Below are positions 47,752 through 56,935 of a DNA stretch of 64,000 bases, piece by piece. Source of the stretch: Chloroflexota bacterium (GTDB lineage: Bacteria; Chloroflexota; Anaerolineae; UBA1429); the NCBI GenBank assembly GCA_012719135.1, contig JAAYAW010000073.1, positions 1 through 64,000 of the forward strand, read 5' to 3'. A program made the position numbers and the translations under genes. The notes beneath the pieces were generated by a model. It made no database searches, was not told the origin of the DNA, and was given only the letters and a program-made list of their open reading frames with translations. How positions within the stretch are numbered: position 1 is the stretch's first letter; every line of letters starts with the position of its first letter.

Positions 47752-48990
47752 ATGAGCGAGCGCGGCTGCAGACCGGTCACGATCACAGATGTCCAGACCA
47801 TTCTTACGGCACCTGCGGGGATTCGGCTGGTGGTGGTGAAGGTGCTCACCAGCGAGCCCGGGCTGTACGGCCTGGGTTGTGCGACGTTCACTCAACGGGC
47901 TTTGGCGGTGGCGACAGCCATCGAATCCTACCTCAAGCCCTTTGCCATCGGGCGCGATGTGGACCGGATCGACGATCTGTACCAGGCTGCCCACGTGAGC
48001 TCGTACTGGAGAAGCGGGCCAGTGCTGAACAACGCGCTTTCGGGGCTGGATGAGGCGCTCTGGGACATCAAGGGCAAGCGGGCCAACATGCCCGTCTACC
48101 AGTTGCTCGGTGGAAAGGTCCGCGAGGCTGTCCCCGTATACGTGCATGCGTCCGGGCGGGATCCGATCGAGGTGGAAGATCGCGCACGGGCGTATCTGGA
48201 GCAGGGTTTCCGCTATGTGCGCTGCCAGATGGCGATCGCGGGGCTCACGACCTATGGAAGCCGAGGCGGTGCCACCGTTCAGGCGCTCGATCCAGCTCAA
48301 ACCCGCACGTGGGAGCCCGGGCCGTACGTGCGTGCGGTGCCCCGGCTGTTTGATCATCTCCGGTCGACGCTGGGCGATGACGTCGAGTTGCTGCATGATG
48401 TTCATGAGAGGATCCCGGCGAGCGATGGCCTGTGGCTTGCGCGGGCCCTCGAGGAACACCGCCTGTTCTTCCTCGAGGATCTCTTTGCGCCTGAGGATGT
48501 GGCGTACTTTGCTCTCGCGCGGCAGCAGACGGCGACTCCCCTGGCCATGGGCGAGCTGTTCGTTAACCCGGCAGAGTACGTGCCGCTGATCAAGGACCGT
48601 CTGATCGATTTTATCCGAGTCCATATCAGCGATATTGGCGGCTTTACTGTGGCGCGCAAGCTGGCCGCCTTTTGCGAGTACATGGGCGTGCGCACCGCCT
48701 GGCACGGGCCCGGGGATGTCTCCCCTGTGGGGCACGCGGCCAACATGCACCTGGATCTGGCCAGCCCGAACTTTGGCATCCAGGAGTTGGCTCTCATGGA
48801 CGATGCGGTGCGTGAGGTCTTCCCCGGGACCCCCGACGTGCACGATGGTGCCATGTGGGCCAATGACCTGCCAGGATGGGGAGTGGATATCGATGAGGCC
48901 CAAGCGGCGCGCTATCCGTTCAAGGAAGAACCCGGCAACGGCTACTGGCCCGAGATCCGGCGGCTGGATGGCACGGTAATCCGGCCGTAA
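47752..48990 (+). CDS. Enolase-superfamily sugar-acid dehydratase (mannonate dehydratase/RspA-like)
   Basis: ALWDIKGKRANMPVYQLLGG; HDVHERI; FFLEDLFAPED; WHGPGDVSPVGHAANMHLDLA. Confidence 0.88.
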   Translation: MSERGCRPVTITDVQTILTAPAGIRLVVVKVLTSEPGLYGLGCATFTQRALAVATAIESYLKPFAIGRDVDRIDDLYQAAHVSSYWRSGPVLNNALSGLDEALWDIKGKRANMPVYQLLGGKVREAVPVYVHASGRDPIEVEDRARAYLEQGFRYVRCQMAIAGLTTYGSRGGATVQALDPAQTRTWEPGPYVRAVPRLFDHLRSTLGDDVELLHDVHERIPASDGLWLARALEEHRLFFLEDLFAPEDVAYFALARQQTATPLAMGELFVNPAEYVPLIKDRLIDFIRVHISDIGGFTVARKLAAFCEYMGVRTAWHGPGDVSPVGHAANMHLDLASPNFGIQELALMDDAVREVFPGTPDVHDGAMWANDLPGWGVDIDEAQAARYPFKEEPGNGYWPEIRRLDGTVIRP

Positions 48991-49060
48991 TCCACGCCGG
49001 CACGCGAACGACCCTGGAGGGGGAGCGAGAACGGCTCGCCCCCCCTCTCCCATGCGGCCA

Positions 49061-49900
49061 TCATGCCGGGATGCCTGGGATCGTGGTCCGCAGCCTGTAG
49101 ATCCCCGTTCTGGCCGTGATATAGAGCGTGCATCGATCGCTCCCGCCGAAAGCCAGGTTGGCGGGTTGCTCCGGGCCCCTCAGTATGCCGAGCAACTCGC
49201 GATCGGGCGTGTAGACCCAGATGCCCCCCGGGCCGGTGCACCACACGTTGCCATCCTGATCGACCTTCATGCCATCCGGGCTGCCGGCATCGGGCGAGGC
49301 CATCTCGGCCCATACCTCACCGCCTGCCAGCATGCCGTCCGGCTGGACGTCGAAAGCGCGGATGTGCCGCCGTTGCGAGTCGTCTACATACAGGATGGAT
49401 TCGTCCGGCGACAGGGCGAGCCCGTTGGGTCGCTGCATATCGGACACGAGCAGATGTAGATCCCCCGCAGGCGATAGGGCGTAGACGCCGTTATGCGGCA
49501 GCTCCCGCTCCGACTCCTGGATACCGTAGGGCGGATCGGTAAAGTACACGGTGCCATCGCTGCGCACAACCACGTCGTTGGGGCTATTGAGCCGGGCGTC
49601 GCCGTAGTGATCTGCCAGAGACGTGATAACCCCCGGTTGCCTCTCGATCGACACACGCCGGTTGCCGTGCTCGCAAGCGATCAGGCGTCCATTGCGGTCC
49701 CAGGTGAGGCCGTTGGAGTTGCCGCTTGGGTATCGCCAAACCCGCCGAACTCCTTCCGGCGAGAGGCTGTAAATCGTGCTGGCGGGAATATCGCTGAACA
49801 AGAGGTAGCCCTCGGGCGCCCACAACGGCCCCTCTGTGAACTGAAAGCCACCGGCTACCATCTCCCATTCGCTCGACACAACGATGGTCGCAAGCTGCAT
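49061..49900 (-). CDS. SMP-30/gluconolactonase/LRE family protein
   Basis: FTEGPLWAPEGYLLFSDIP; LNSPNDVVVRSDGTVYFTDPPYG; PDGMKVDQDGNVW. Confidence 0.92.
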   Translation of the reverse strand: MQLATIVVSSEWEMVAGGFQFTEGPLWAPEGYLLFSDIPASTIYSLSPEGVRRVWRYPSGNSNGLTWDRNGRLIACEHGNRRVSIERQPGVITSLADHYGDARLNSPNDVVVRSDGTVYFTDPPYGIQESERELPHNGVYALSPAGDLHLLVSDMQRPNGLALSPDESILYVDDSQRRHIRAFDVQPDGMLAGGEVWAEMASPDAGSPDGMKVDQDGNVWCTGPGGIWVYTPDRELLGILRGPEQPANLAFGGSDRCTLYITARTGIYRLRTTIPGIPA

Positions 49901-49915
49901 GGTGCCTCCTTCTCT

Positions 49916-51085
49916 CTAGGCCAAGTCCGAAAGTGTGACAGGCTGCCCTTTCTCCGCGGACAACACGATAGCGGCCACCGTAAGGGACTGCTTCAGGCCA
50001 TCGACATGATTGGGGAGCGGACCGGGGCCCCTCCAGGATTCCGGATGGGGGTCACCGGCCAGGATGGCGTCCACAACGCTGTGAGTGAGCGCCATCGGAT
50101 CCCCAATGGGGTGGTCGTAGGCCTCCAGGGCCAGCGGCAACCGGTCTCCACACGCGGGGCCGTGAGGATCGCCAGGGGCGCCCCGGTCAACGACGCCGCG
50201 AAGGTGAGCTCCAGAGCGCGCGAGGAGCTGCTGATGAGCCAGGAGTTGCTCCATGGTCACCGTTGGTGAAAGGTTCGCTCGCCATCCGGATCGGGTCCCA
50301 AATCCGGGCAGCTTGTTGTAGATGAGAGTGCCCTCTGCACCAGAAAAGCTGAGATAGAACTCCACCAGCTCGTCCATGTGCCGAATCCATTCCGCTTTGA
50401 TGCGCACGCGGGCTCCGGTGTCGAGAAGCAGGTAGGCGTCATATAGGTCCGGCGTGTACCCCAACACTCTCTGCTGCTTGAGCGCATACACCTCTGTGAT
50501 CTCGGCGGGATGCAGATACCAGCGCACCAGATCGACCACATGGCTAAGCAGAAAGTGCGCAGGGGAGGAGGCGCCGGCCCAGTCACGTGATCGCGCTCCC
50601 CACAGCGCCGTGGGCACGCTGATATTGTCGTCAAGGCGGATATCGCCATACACGATCGGGCCGATCAGCCCCTCGCGGATCGTGTGGCAGGTAGCAATGT
50701 CCAGCGGAGCCGTGCGGTTGGCATAGTTCACATAAAGATGTACGCCAGAACGCTCTACGGCTTCGTGGATTGCCCGGGCATCTGTCAGGTTCGTGGCCAG
50801 GGGCTTTTCCTGCAGGATGTTGGGCACACCCGAGTCGATCGCGCAGAGGGTGGGCTGAAGGTGTTGGGCGTCCGGAGTCGCGACCACGACCAGGTCCGGC
50901 GCGTGGTGCGATAGCATCTCATCGACGCTGGAGAAGGCCTGAGCGCCCACCTGCATAGCCAGCGCTCTGGCGGCGTCGAGACGCAAATCGCAAATCGCCA
51001 CCACCGCAGCGTCCGTCCTTTTGCTGAGAGCCAGGGCGTGGGCAGTTCCAAGTATTCCAGCGCCAACCACACTGATCCAGAGCAT
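49916..51085 (-). CDS. Gfo/Idh/MocA family oxidoreductase
   Basis: VVGAGILGTAHALALSKRTDAAVVAICD; ILQEKPLATNLTDARAI. Confidence 0.88.
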   Translation of the reverse strand: MLWISVVGAGILGTAHALALSKRTDAAVVAICDLRLDAARALAMQVGAQAFSSVDEMLSHHAPDLVVVATPDAQHLQPTLCAIDSGVPNILQEKPLATNLTDARAIHEAVERSGVHLYVNYANRTAPLDIATCHTIREGLIGPIVYGDIRLDDNISVPTALWGARSRDWAGASSPAHFLLSHVVDLVRWYLHPAEITEVYALKQQRVLGYTPDLYDAYLLLDTGARVRIKAEWIRHMDELVEFYLSFSGAEGTLIYNKLPGFGTRSGWRANLSPTVTMEQLLAHQQLLARSGAHLRGVVDRGAPGDPHGPACGDRLPLALEAYDHPIGDPMALTHSVVDAILAGDPHPESWRGPGPLPNHVDGLKQSLTVAAIVLSAEKGQPVTLSDLA

Positions 51086-51207
51086 CGGCTCCCCCCGTAT
51101 GTCCTCGCGGTGGCTGCATTCTAGAGGCGCGCATAGATGCGTCAAGGGCTTTGGTGGGCGGCTCGCACTGGCCGGCAATTCGGGCTATAATAGGCCGCTT
51201 AGGATGT

Positions 51208-54200
51208 ATGGCTGTCACGTGCACTGGAGAGGGCAAGCGCTTGCTCGGTTACAAGTCGATACTACACGGAACCTGGATCGCCCGCGAGGACCAAAAAGAG
51301 GAGCTGTTCTTCATTTGGGGCGAACGCGAGGCTGAGGCTCTGGTCGCTACCAAACAGAGCGCCAACCAACCGCGGATACAGCGGCATCCCCATGCCGCCA
51401 CGACGATCGAGATTGCCGAACTCCTCTCCGAGTTCGTTCCAGAGATCGATTGGCGGTCCACGGAGCGACTGACAAGGGTGGCGTTCCTGCCGTCGCTGGG
51501 CATGGCGCCGATGGCGGCGGCATGGCTGTATCGTGAGCCGGTCGATCTCGGGAACGAACTCGCGACAATCGAGCCGTGGCGCATCGAAGGGCTATGCGTG
51601 CCGCCAGCACGGCTCTTGCGGCTGCTCATCACCCTTCCTCTGGCTCACCGTGTGATACGCACAGTGAACCGGCTTGGTGACGATCTGCTCTACTGGGGGG
51701 GCGTGGCCAAGTTCGCTCTCGAGCTCCTCGCCAAGCAACGTTTCCTGCCGGGACTGGCCGGCGATAATGGCTCGATGCGCGCCGTCTGGCTGCCGGTGCT
51801 GGATGGCCCTGAGGATAGCGCGCGGTTCGACGCTTATGCGCATGCGATGCCTCCGGCTTGTCGCGCGCTCCTTCCAGAACGCGATGCGCGTGGGGATGCA
51901 TCGATACTGCGGCCAGATGCGGTACTGCAGAGTTTTCTGCGAAGCCTCGTGGATGCGGCCGTACGCGAATGGGGCTTTGAGAAAGATGGGAGGCCTGCGC
52001 GCCTGGCCTCTGCAGCCCATAGTGCGGCGGCGTCGGTTTCGTCAGTCTGGTGGCAAAGCCTGGGTAAAGATCCCGATATCCGCGTGCCACAGGCCAAGAC
52101 GGCCGAGATCGGGCGGTTCTACCAATCATGGAAGAACTGGACCTACAAGGCCAAGTCGGAGAGCGGCTCCTCTTTCCGTCTGTGCTTCCGTCTGGAGCCC
52201 CCGGCCTACGAGCCCGAGTCCGATCATCCGACCGCTGCCCACTGGACGCTTCGCTTTTTCCTGCAGGCGATCGATGACCCGAGCCTGCTCGTTCCGGCGG
52301 AGGAGGTGTGGCGCGAACGCGGCGATGTGCTCAGCTATCTGAACCGCCGCTTTGACAATCCTCAGGAGAAGCTTCTGGAGGGGTTGGGAATCGCGGCTGA
52401 GCTCTGCCCGGCCATCCGTCGCAGCCTGAAAAACCAGTCGCCAGAGTCCACGACGCTGACCGACCAGGAGGCTTTTCACTTCCTGCGCGAAGTGGCGAGG
52501 CTCTTGGAGGGCGCTGGCTTTGGCGTGATGATCCCCCCCTGGTGGAACACGCCCGATACCCGGCTGCGCGTTCGGGCCGTGCTTCGGGCGAACGGCGACG
52601 GCCAGGGGCCCGGGACTCTGAACATGAACTCGATCGTCTCCTATGATTGGGAGATGGCCCTCGGAGATGAGACGCTCAGCCGGGAGGAGTTCGAGAGGCT
52701 GGCGGCCCTAAAGACGCCCTTGGTTCAGGTGCGAGGGCGGTGGGTGTTGCTCCAGCCCGATCAGATCGAGTCCGTGGTCGCCTTCTGGGAAAAACACCGC
52801 GGGCGGGGGACGCTCCAGCTACGCGATGCGCTCTCGTTGGCGCTCGGCGCTCAGGACGAGCTGGACGGTCTACAGGTGAGCGAGGTCCAGCTGGACGCCT
52901 CGTTGAAGGACGTCCTGTCTCGGCTCACCCGTAAGAATCAGATGGAGTTGCTGGCTGCGCCAGCAGGCTTCGTTGGAGAGCTAAGGCCCTACCAGACGCA
53001 GGGGCTTTCCTGGCTGGCCTTTATGCGCCGTTGGGGCTTTGGCGCCTGCCTGGCTGATGATATGGGGCTTGGGAAGACGATCCAGGCGATCGCGCTGGTG
53101 CTTCACGAGCAGCAACACTGGCCAGAGAGCGCCCCCACGCTGGTCGTGTGCCCCACTTCGCTCGTGGGCAACTGGCAGCGCGAGGTGGCCAGGTTTGCGC
53201 CCGGGCTCAAGACAGTGGTGCATCATGGAACCGGGCGCGCGGAGGGCAGCGCCTTTGTCGAGCAGGCCCTCGCGAGCGATCTGGTGATCAGCACCTACGG
53301 GTTAGTCCGGCGCGATCTTCAAGACCTGGTGCAAGTTCGCTGGGCCAACGTGATCATCGACGAAGCGCAGAACATCAAGAACCCTGCGACCAAGCAGGCC
53401 CGTGCAACACGTCGGCTGCAGGCGGACTTTCGCCTGGCCCTCACGGGCACCCCGGTAGAGAACCGTCTCTCCGAGCTCTGGTCGATCATGGCCTTCCTGA
53501 ACCCGGGGTACCTTGGCTCCAGAGCGAGCTTCCGGCGCGAGTTCTCGGCGCCCATCGAGCGATTCCAGGATGCTCAAGCGGCGGAGCGATTACGCAAGCT
53601 GGTGAGGCCCTTTGTCCTGCGCCGCCTGAAGAACGACCCCGCCGTCATCCGGGACCTGCCGGACAAGTTCGAGCAAAAGATCCTCTGCAACCTCACACGG
53701 GAGCAGGCCACGTTGTATGAGGCTATCGTGCAGAGCGGGATGTCTGCGCTCTCCGGCGAGGAGAGGGCGGCCGGGATGCAGCGCCGGGGCATGGTGCTGG
53801 CTATGCTGACCCGACTCAAGCAGGTATGCAACCATCCTGCGCTGTTCCTTGGGGACGGGTCGTCCATTGGGCAGAGATCGGGCAAACTGAACCGGCTTAC
53901 CGAGATGCTGGAGGAGATCCTCGAGGTTGGTGAGCGTGCGCTCATCTTTACCCAGTATGCGCAGATGGGTTTTCTGCTGCAATCTCACTTGCGGGATACC
54001 TTTGGGCAGGAAGTCCTTTTCCTCCACGGCGGAACGCCGCAGCGCCAGCGTGACCGGATGCTGGAGCGCTTTCAGGAACAGGCCGATGCGCCGATGGTGT
54101 TTGTTCTCTCCCTGAAGGCGGGAGGAACCGGCCTGAACCTGATGCGAGCGAACCATGTTTTCCACTATGATCGTTGGTGGAACCCGGCGGTGGAGAACCA

Positions 54201-54423
54201 GGCGACCGATCGAGCCTATCGGATCGGACAAAGCCGGGACGTGCAGGTGCACAAGCTGATGTGCATCAGCACGCTTGAGGAACGTATTGACGCACTAATC
54301 GAAAGCAAGCGGGAGCTTGCGGACGCGGTAATCGGACAGGGAGATAACTGGGTAACCGAGCTGACGACGGACGAGCTGTACGATCTTGTGTCGCTGCGGT
54401 CAGAGGCTTCGGAGGCGGAGTAA
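51208..54423 (+). CDS. SNF2-family DEAD/DEAH helicase
   Basis: LADDMGLGKTIQAIAL; IIDEAQNIKNP; LTGTPVENRLSELWSIMAFLNPGYLG; DRWWNPAVENQATDRAYRIGQSRDVQVHKLMC. Confidence 0.93.
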   Translation: MAVTCTGEGKRLLGYKSILHGTWIAREDQKEELFFIWGEREAEALVATKQSANQPRIQRHPHAATTIEIAELLSEFVPEIDWRSTERLTRVAFLPSLGMAPMAAAWLYREPVDLGNELATIEPWRIEGLCVPPARLLRLLITLPLAHRVIRTVNRLGDDLLYWGGVAKFALELLAKQRFLPGLAGDNGSMRAVWLPVLDGPEDSARFDAYAHAMPPACRALLPERDARGDASILRPDAVLQSFLRSLVDAAVREWGFEKDGRPARLASAAHSAAASVSSVWWQSLGKDPDIRVPQAKTAEIGRFYQSWKNWTYKAKSESGSSFRLCFRLEPPAYEPESDHPTAAHWTLRFFLQAIDDPSLLVPAEEVWRERGDVLSYLNRRFDNPQEKLLEGLGIAAELCPAIRRSLKNQSPESTTLTDQEAFHFLREVARLLEGAGFGVMIPPWWNTPDTRLRVRAVLRANGDGQGPGTLNMNSIVSYDWEMALGDETLSREEFERLAALKTPLVQVRGRWVLLQPDQIESVVAFWEKHRGRGTLQLRDALSLALGAQDELDGLQVSEVQLDASLKDVLSRLTRKNQMELLAAPAGFVGELRPYQTQGLSWLAFMRRWGFGACLADDMGLGKTIQAIALVLHEQQHWPESAPTLVVCPTSLVGNWQREVARFAPGLKTVVHHGTGRAEGSAFVEQALASDLVISTYGLVRRDLQDLVQVRWANVIIDEAQNIKNPATKQARATRRLQADFRLALTGTPVENRLSELWSIMAFLNPGYLGSRASFRREFSAPIERFQDAQAAERLRKLVRPFVLRRLKNDPAVIRDLPDKFEQKILCNLTREQATLYEAIVQSGMSALSGEERAAGMQRRGMVLAMLTRLKQVCNHPALFLGDGSSIGQRSGKLNRLTEMLEEILEVGERALIFTQYAQMGFLLQSHLRDTFGQEVLFLHGGTPQRQRDRMLERFQEQADAPMVFVLSLKAGGTGLNLMRANHVFHYDRWWNPAVENQATDRAYRIGQSRDVQVHKLMCISTLEERIDALIESKRELADAVIGQGDNWVTELTTDELYDLVSLRSEASEAE

Positions 54424-54428
54424 GCAGA

Positions 54429-55343
54429 GTGGGGGAGCGAACGAGCGAAGATCAGGGATACGCCGGGAGTGGGCCAGAGACGACAGCGGAGCTCTCCAGA
54501 GTCGGGCACGGCCCGGGCCGGGTGGAGTATACCTGGTGGGCTGGCCGCTGGATGCGGGCTCTTGCGCAGGTGTTGGATTCCAGCCGCATCTCCGAAGGGC
54601 AGGCGTTTGCCAGGGCCGGCAGGGTTACTCAGATCGAGGTACAGCCCGGGCTGGTGCTCGCAGAGGTCGATGGAGCCGCCGGCTCTGTGCAGACTCCCTA
54701 TCGGGTGCGGATGAGCACAGTGACCTTTACGGACACACAGTGGGAGCGGGTCCTTGCGCTCATGAGCCAACGCGCGATCTATGCCGCGCAGTTGGTCAAC
54801 GGCGAGATGCCCGAAGACATCGAAGGCGTCTTCCAGGCGGCGGGCGTATCGCTGTTCCCCACAAGCATGCACGACCTGGGCGCCAGTTGCTCCTGCTCCG
54901 AATGGCCAAGCGCCTGCCGGCATGTGGTGGCGGTCTTCTGTCGCCTCGGGGACATGATCGACGATGATCCCTTCACACTGTTCACCATCCGCGGACGCAC
55001 CAAAGAGCGGATCATGAGTGAACTACGGGCACAGAGAGCTGGCCAATGGGACGCCGGTCTCTCTGATGCGCTCGATAGAGGTGTGAGCGCCAACGTCGTC
55101 ACCGATCCACGGAGCCTTCCGTCCAATCTGGACGAGTTCTGGCATCTGGATAGCCGCATCGAGGAGATCCAGATCCGAGTGGGTCCGCCGGAGATCGAGG
55201 CCGAGCTACTCAAGTTGCTGGGCGAGATGTCCTTCGTGGATGATCGCGATGTCCGAGCGCAACTGGAAGCGATCTATGGGCGCGTGTCACGCAAGGCGCA
55301 GGACCTCGCCTTTGATGGTGGCCCCCGGGATGGCGGCGAGTAG
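54429..55343 (+). CDS. SWIM zinc-finger domain protein
   Basis: CSCSEWPSACRHVVAVF fits CxC..CxH SWIM; 6 bp after SNF2 gene. Confidence 0.88.
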   Translation: MGERTSEDQGYAGSGPETTAELSRVGHGPGRVEYTWWAGRWMRALAQVLDSSRISEGQAFARAGRVTQIEVQPGLVLAEVDGAAGSVQTPYRVRMSTVTFTDTQWERVLALMSQRAIYAAQLVNGEMPEDIEGVFQAAGVSLFPTSMHDLGASCSCSEWPSACRHVVAVFCRLGDMIDDDPFTLFTIRGRTKERIMSELRAQRAGQWDAGLSDALDRGVSANVVTDPRSLPSNLDEFWHLDSRIEEIQIRVGPPEIEAELLKLLGEMSFVDDRDVRAQLEAIYGRVSRKAQDLAFDGGPRDGGE

Positions 55344-55423
55344 CGCTTTGAGGGGCGGTTTACAAATGCAGCGGATGGGCCATAATAGGAGCATCTGATC
55401 ACTCTAGTACAGGAGGAACAGGC

Positions 55424-56854
55424 ATGACGACCCTGGCAGTTATCGTAGGTAACCGTGGATTCTTCCCATCACACCTCGCACAGTCGGGCCGAGAGACCAT
55501 TCTTCGGGTTCTGGCGGAGGAGGGCTTTAGCGCAGTCTGCCTTACCCCGGAAGACACCGAACACGGCGCGGTGGTCACGTTTGAGGATTCGGTCAAGTGT
55601 GCCGAGTTGTTCAAGAAGCATGCCGAGGAGATCGATGGCGTTCTGGTGACGCTGCCGAACTTTGGCGAGGAGCGGGGCATCGCGGACGCCGTGCGGTTGT
55701 CCGGCTTGAACGTACCCGTACTGGTGCAGGCTACGCCTGATGACCTGAGCAAGATGGACATCAACTGGCGGCGCGATGGCTTTTGCGGAAAGATGTCGGC
55801 CTGCAACAACCTCACGCAGTATGGCATCAAGTACAGTCTGACCACGCTGCACACTGTGGACCCCGAGTCAGAGAGCTTTAGGGAGGATCTTCGGACCTTT
55901 GGCGCCGTCTGTCGCGTGGTGAATGGCCTCAGACGGGCGCGGTTTGGGCAGCTTGGTGCCCGGCCCGCGGCGTTCATCACCGTCCGCTACAGCGAGAAAC
56001 TGCTTGAGAAGGCGGGCATCTCCGTGGAGAGCATGGACCTCTCGGAGGCCTTTGGGCGCGCCTGGAAGCTAGCCGATGACGACGCCGCTGTGGTGGCAAA
56101 GGTCGCAGAGATCAAGGCCTACATCGGCACCGATGGTATCCCCAACGAGGCCCTCCTCAAGATCGCCAAGTTCGGCGTGGTGATGGAGGCGTGGATCGAG
56201 GAGCACGAGCTGGACGGCACGGCGGTGCAGTGCTGGACGTCGATGGAAGAGTTCTACGGCGTCGTGCCGTGCACCACCATGAGCATGCTAAGCAACAGCC
56301 TAAAGCCCAGCGCCTGTGAGACGGACATCGCCGGCCTGATCGGCATGTACGCAATGGTGTTGGCCTCCGGGAAGGCCAGTGCCATCCTGGACTGGAACAA
56401 CAACTTTGGTGGAGATCCGGACAAGGCGGTGGTGTTCCACTGCAGCAACCTCCCGCAGGATCTGTTCGGCGGAGAGGCCACCATGGACTATCAGGAGATC
56501 ATCGCTGGATCCGTGGGAAAGGAAAATACATACGGCACCGTCTTTGGCCGCATGAAGCCGACCAAGCTGACCTACTGCCGCGTCTCTACCGATGACGAGT
56601 ACGGACGCATCCGAGCGTACATGGGCGAAGCGGAGATCACAGACGACAAGGTCGACACCTTTGGTGGCTATGGCGTGGTGCGGGTGCCCGAGTTCCAAAA
56701 GTTGCTGCACTATGTCTGCTCGAACGGCTTTGAGCATCACGTAGCCATCAGCCCGTCTCAGGTAGCAGACGCCCTGTACGAGGCATTCACCAAGTATCTC
56801 GATTGGGACGTGTATCTGCACGATACCGAGCGGCCCCTTCGGCTCCAGCCCTGA
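55424..56854 (+). CDS. L-fucose/L-arabinose isomerase family protein
   Basis: 476 aa; overall fold and C-terminal features of fucose isomerase-like proteins (CWTSMEEFYGVVPCTTMSMLS, ASGKASAILDWNNNFG). Confidence 0.85.
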   Translation: MTTLAVIVGNRGFFPSHLAQSGRETILRVLAEEGFSAVCLTPEDTEHGAVVTFEDSVKCAELFKKHAEEIDGVLVTLPNFGEERGIADAVRLSGLNVPVLVQATPDDLSKMDINWRRDGFCGKMSACNNLTQYGIKYSLTTLHTVDPESESFREDLRTFGAVCRVVNGLRRARFGQLGARPAAFITVRYSEKLLEKAGISVESMDLSEAFGRAWKLADDDAAVVAKVAEIKAYIGTDGIPNEALLKIAKFGVVMEAWIEEHELDGTAVQCWTSMEEFYGVVPCTTMSMLSNSLKPSACETDIAGLIGMYAMVLASGKASAILDWNNNFGGDPDKAVVFHCSNLPQDLFGGEATMDYQEIIAGSVGKENTYGTVFGRMKPTKLTYCRVSTDDEYGRIRAYMGEAEITDDKVDTFGGYGVVRVPEFQKLLHYVCSNGFEHHVAISPSQVADALYEAFTKYLDWDVYLHDTERPLRLQP

Positions 56855-56886
56855 TCGACCAGGATCGGGCCCGCGGAAAGACGAGA

Positions 56887-56918
56887 AAGCGCCCGTCCCC
56901 TGTTGGGGACGGGCGCTT
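56887..56918. terminator. Bidirectional terminator-like hairpin
   Basis: AAGCGCCCGTCCCC-TGTT-GGGGACGGGCGCTT, 14-bp perfect stem. Confidence 0.8.
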
Positions 56919-56935
56919 GATTTACTCGCCGCGCT

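Noticed and set aside
47716-49053. 445-aa ORF antisense to the enolase-superfamily gene
   Set aside because: Typical high-GC shadow ORF; the sense frame has clear family motifs and this one has none.
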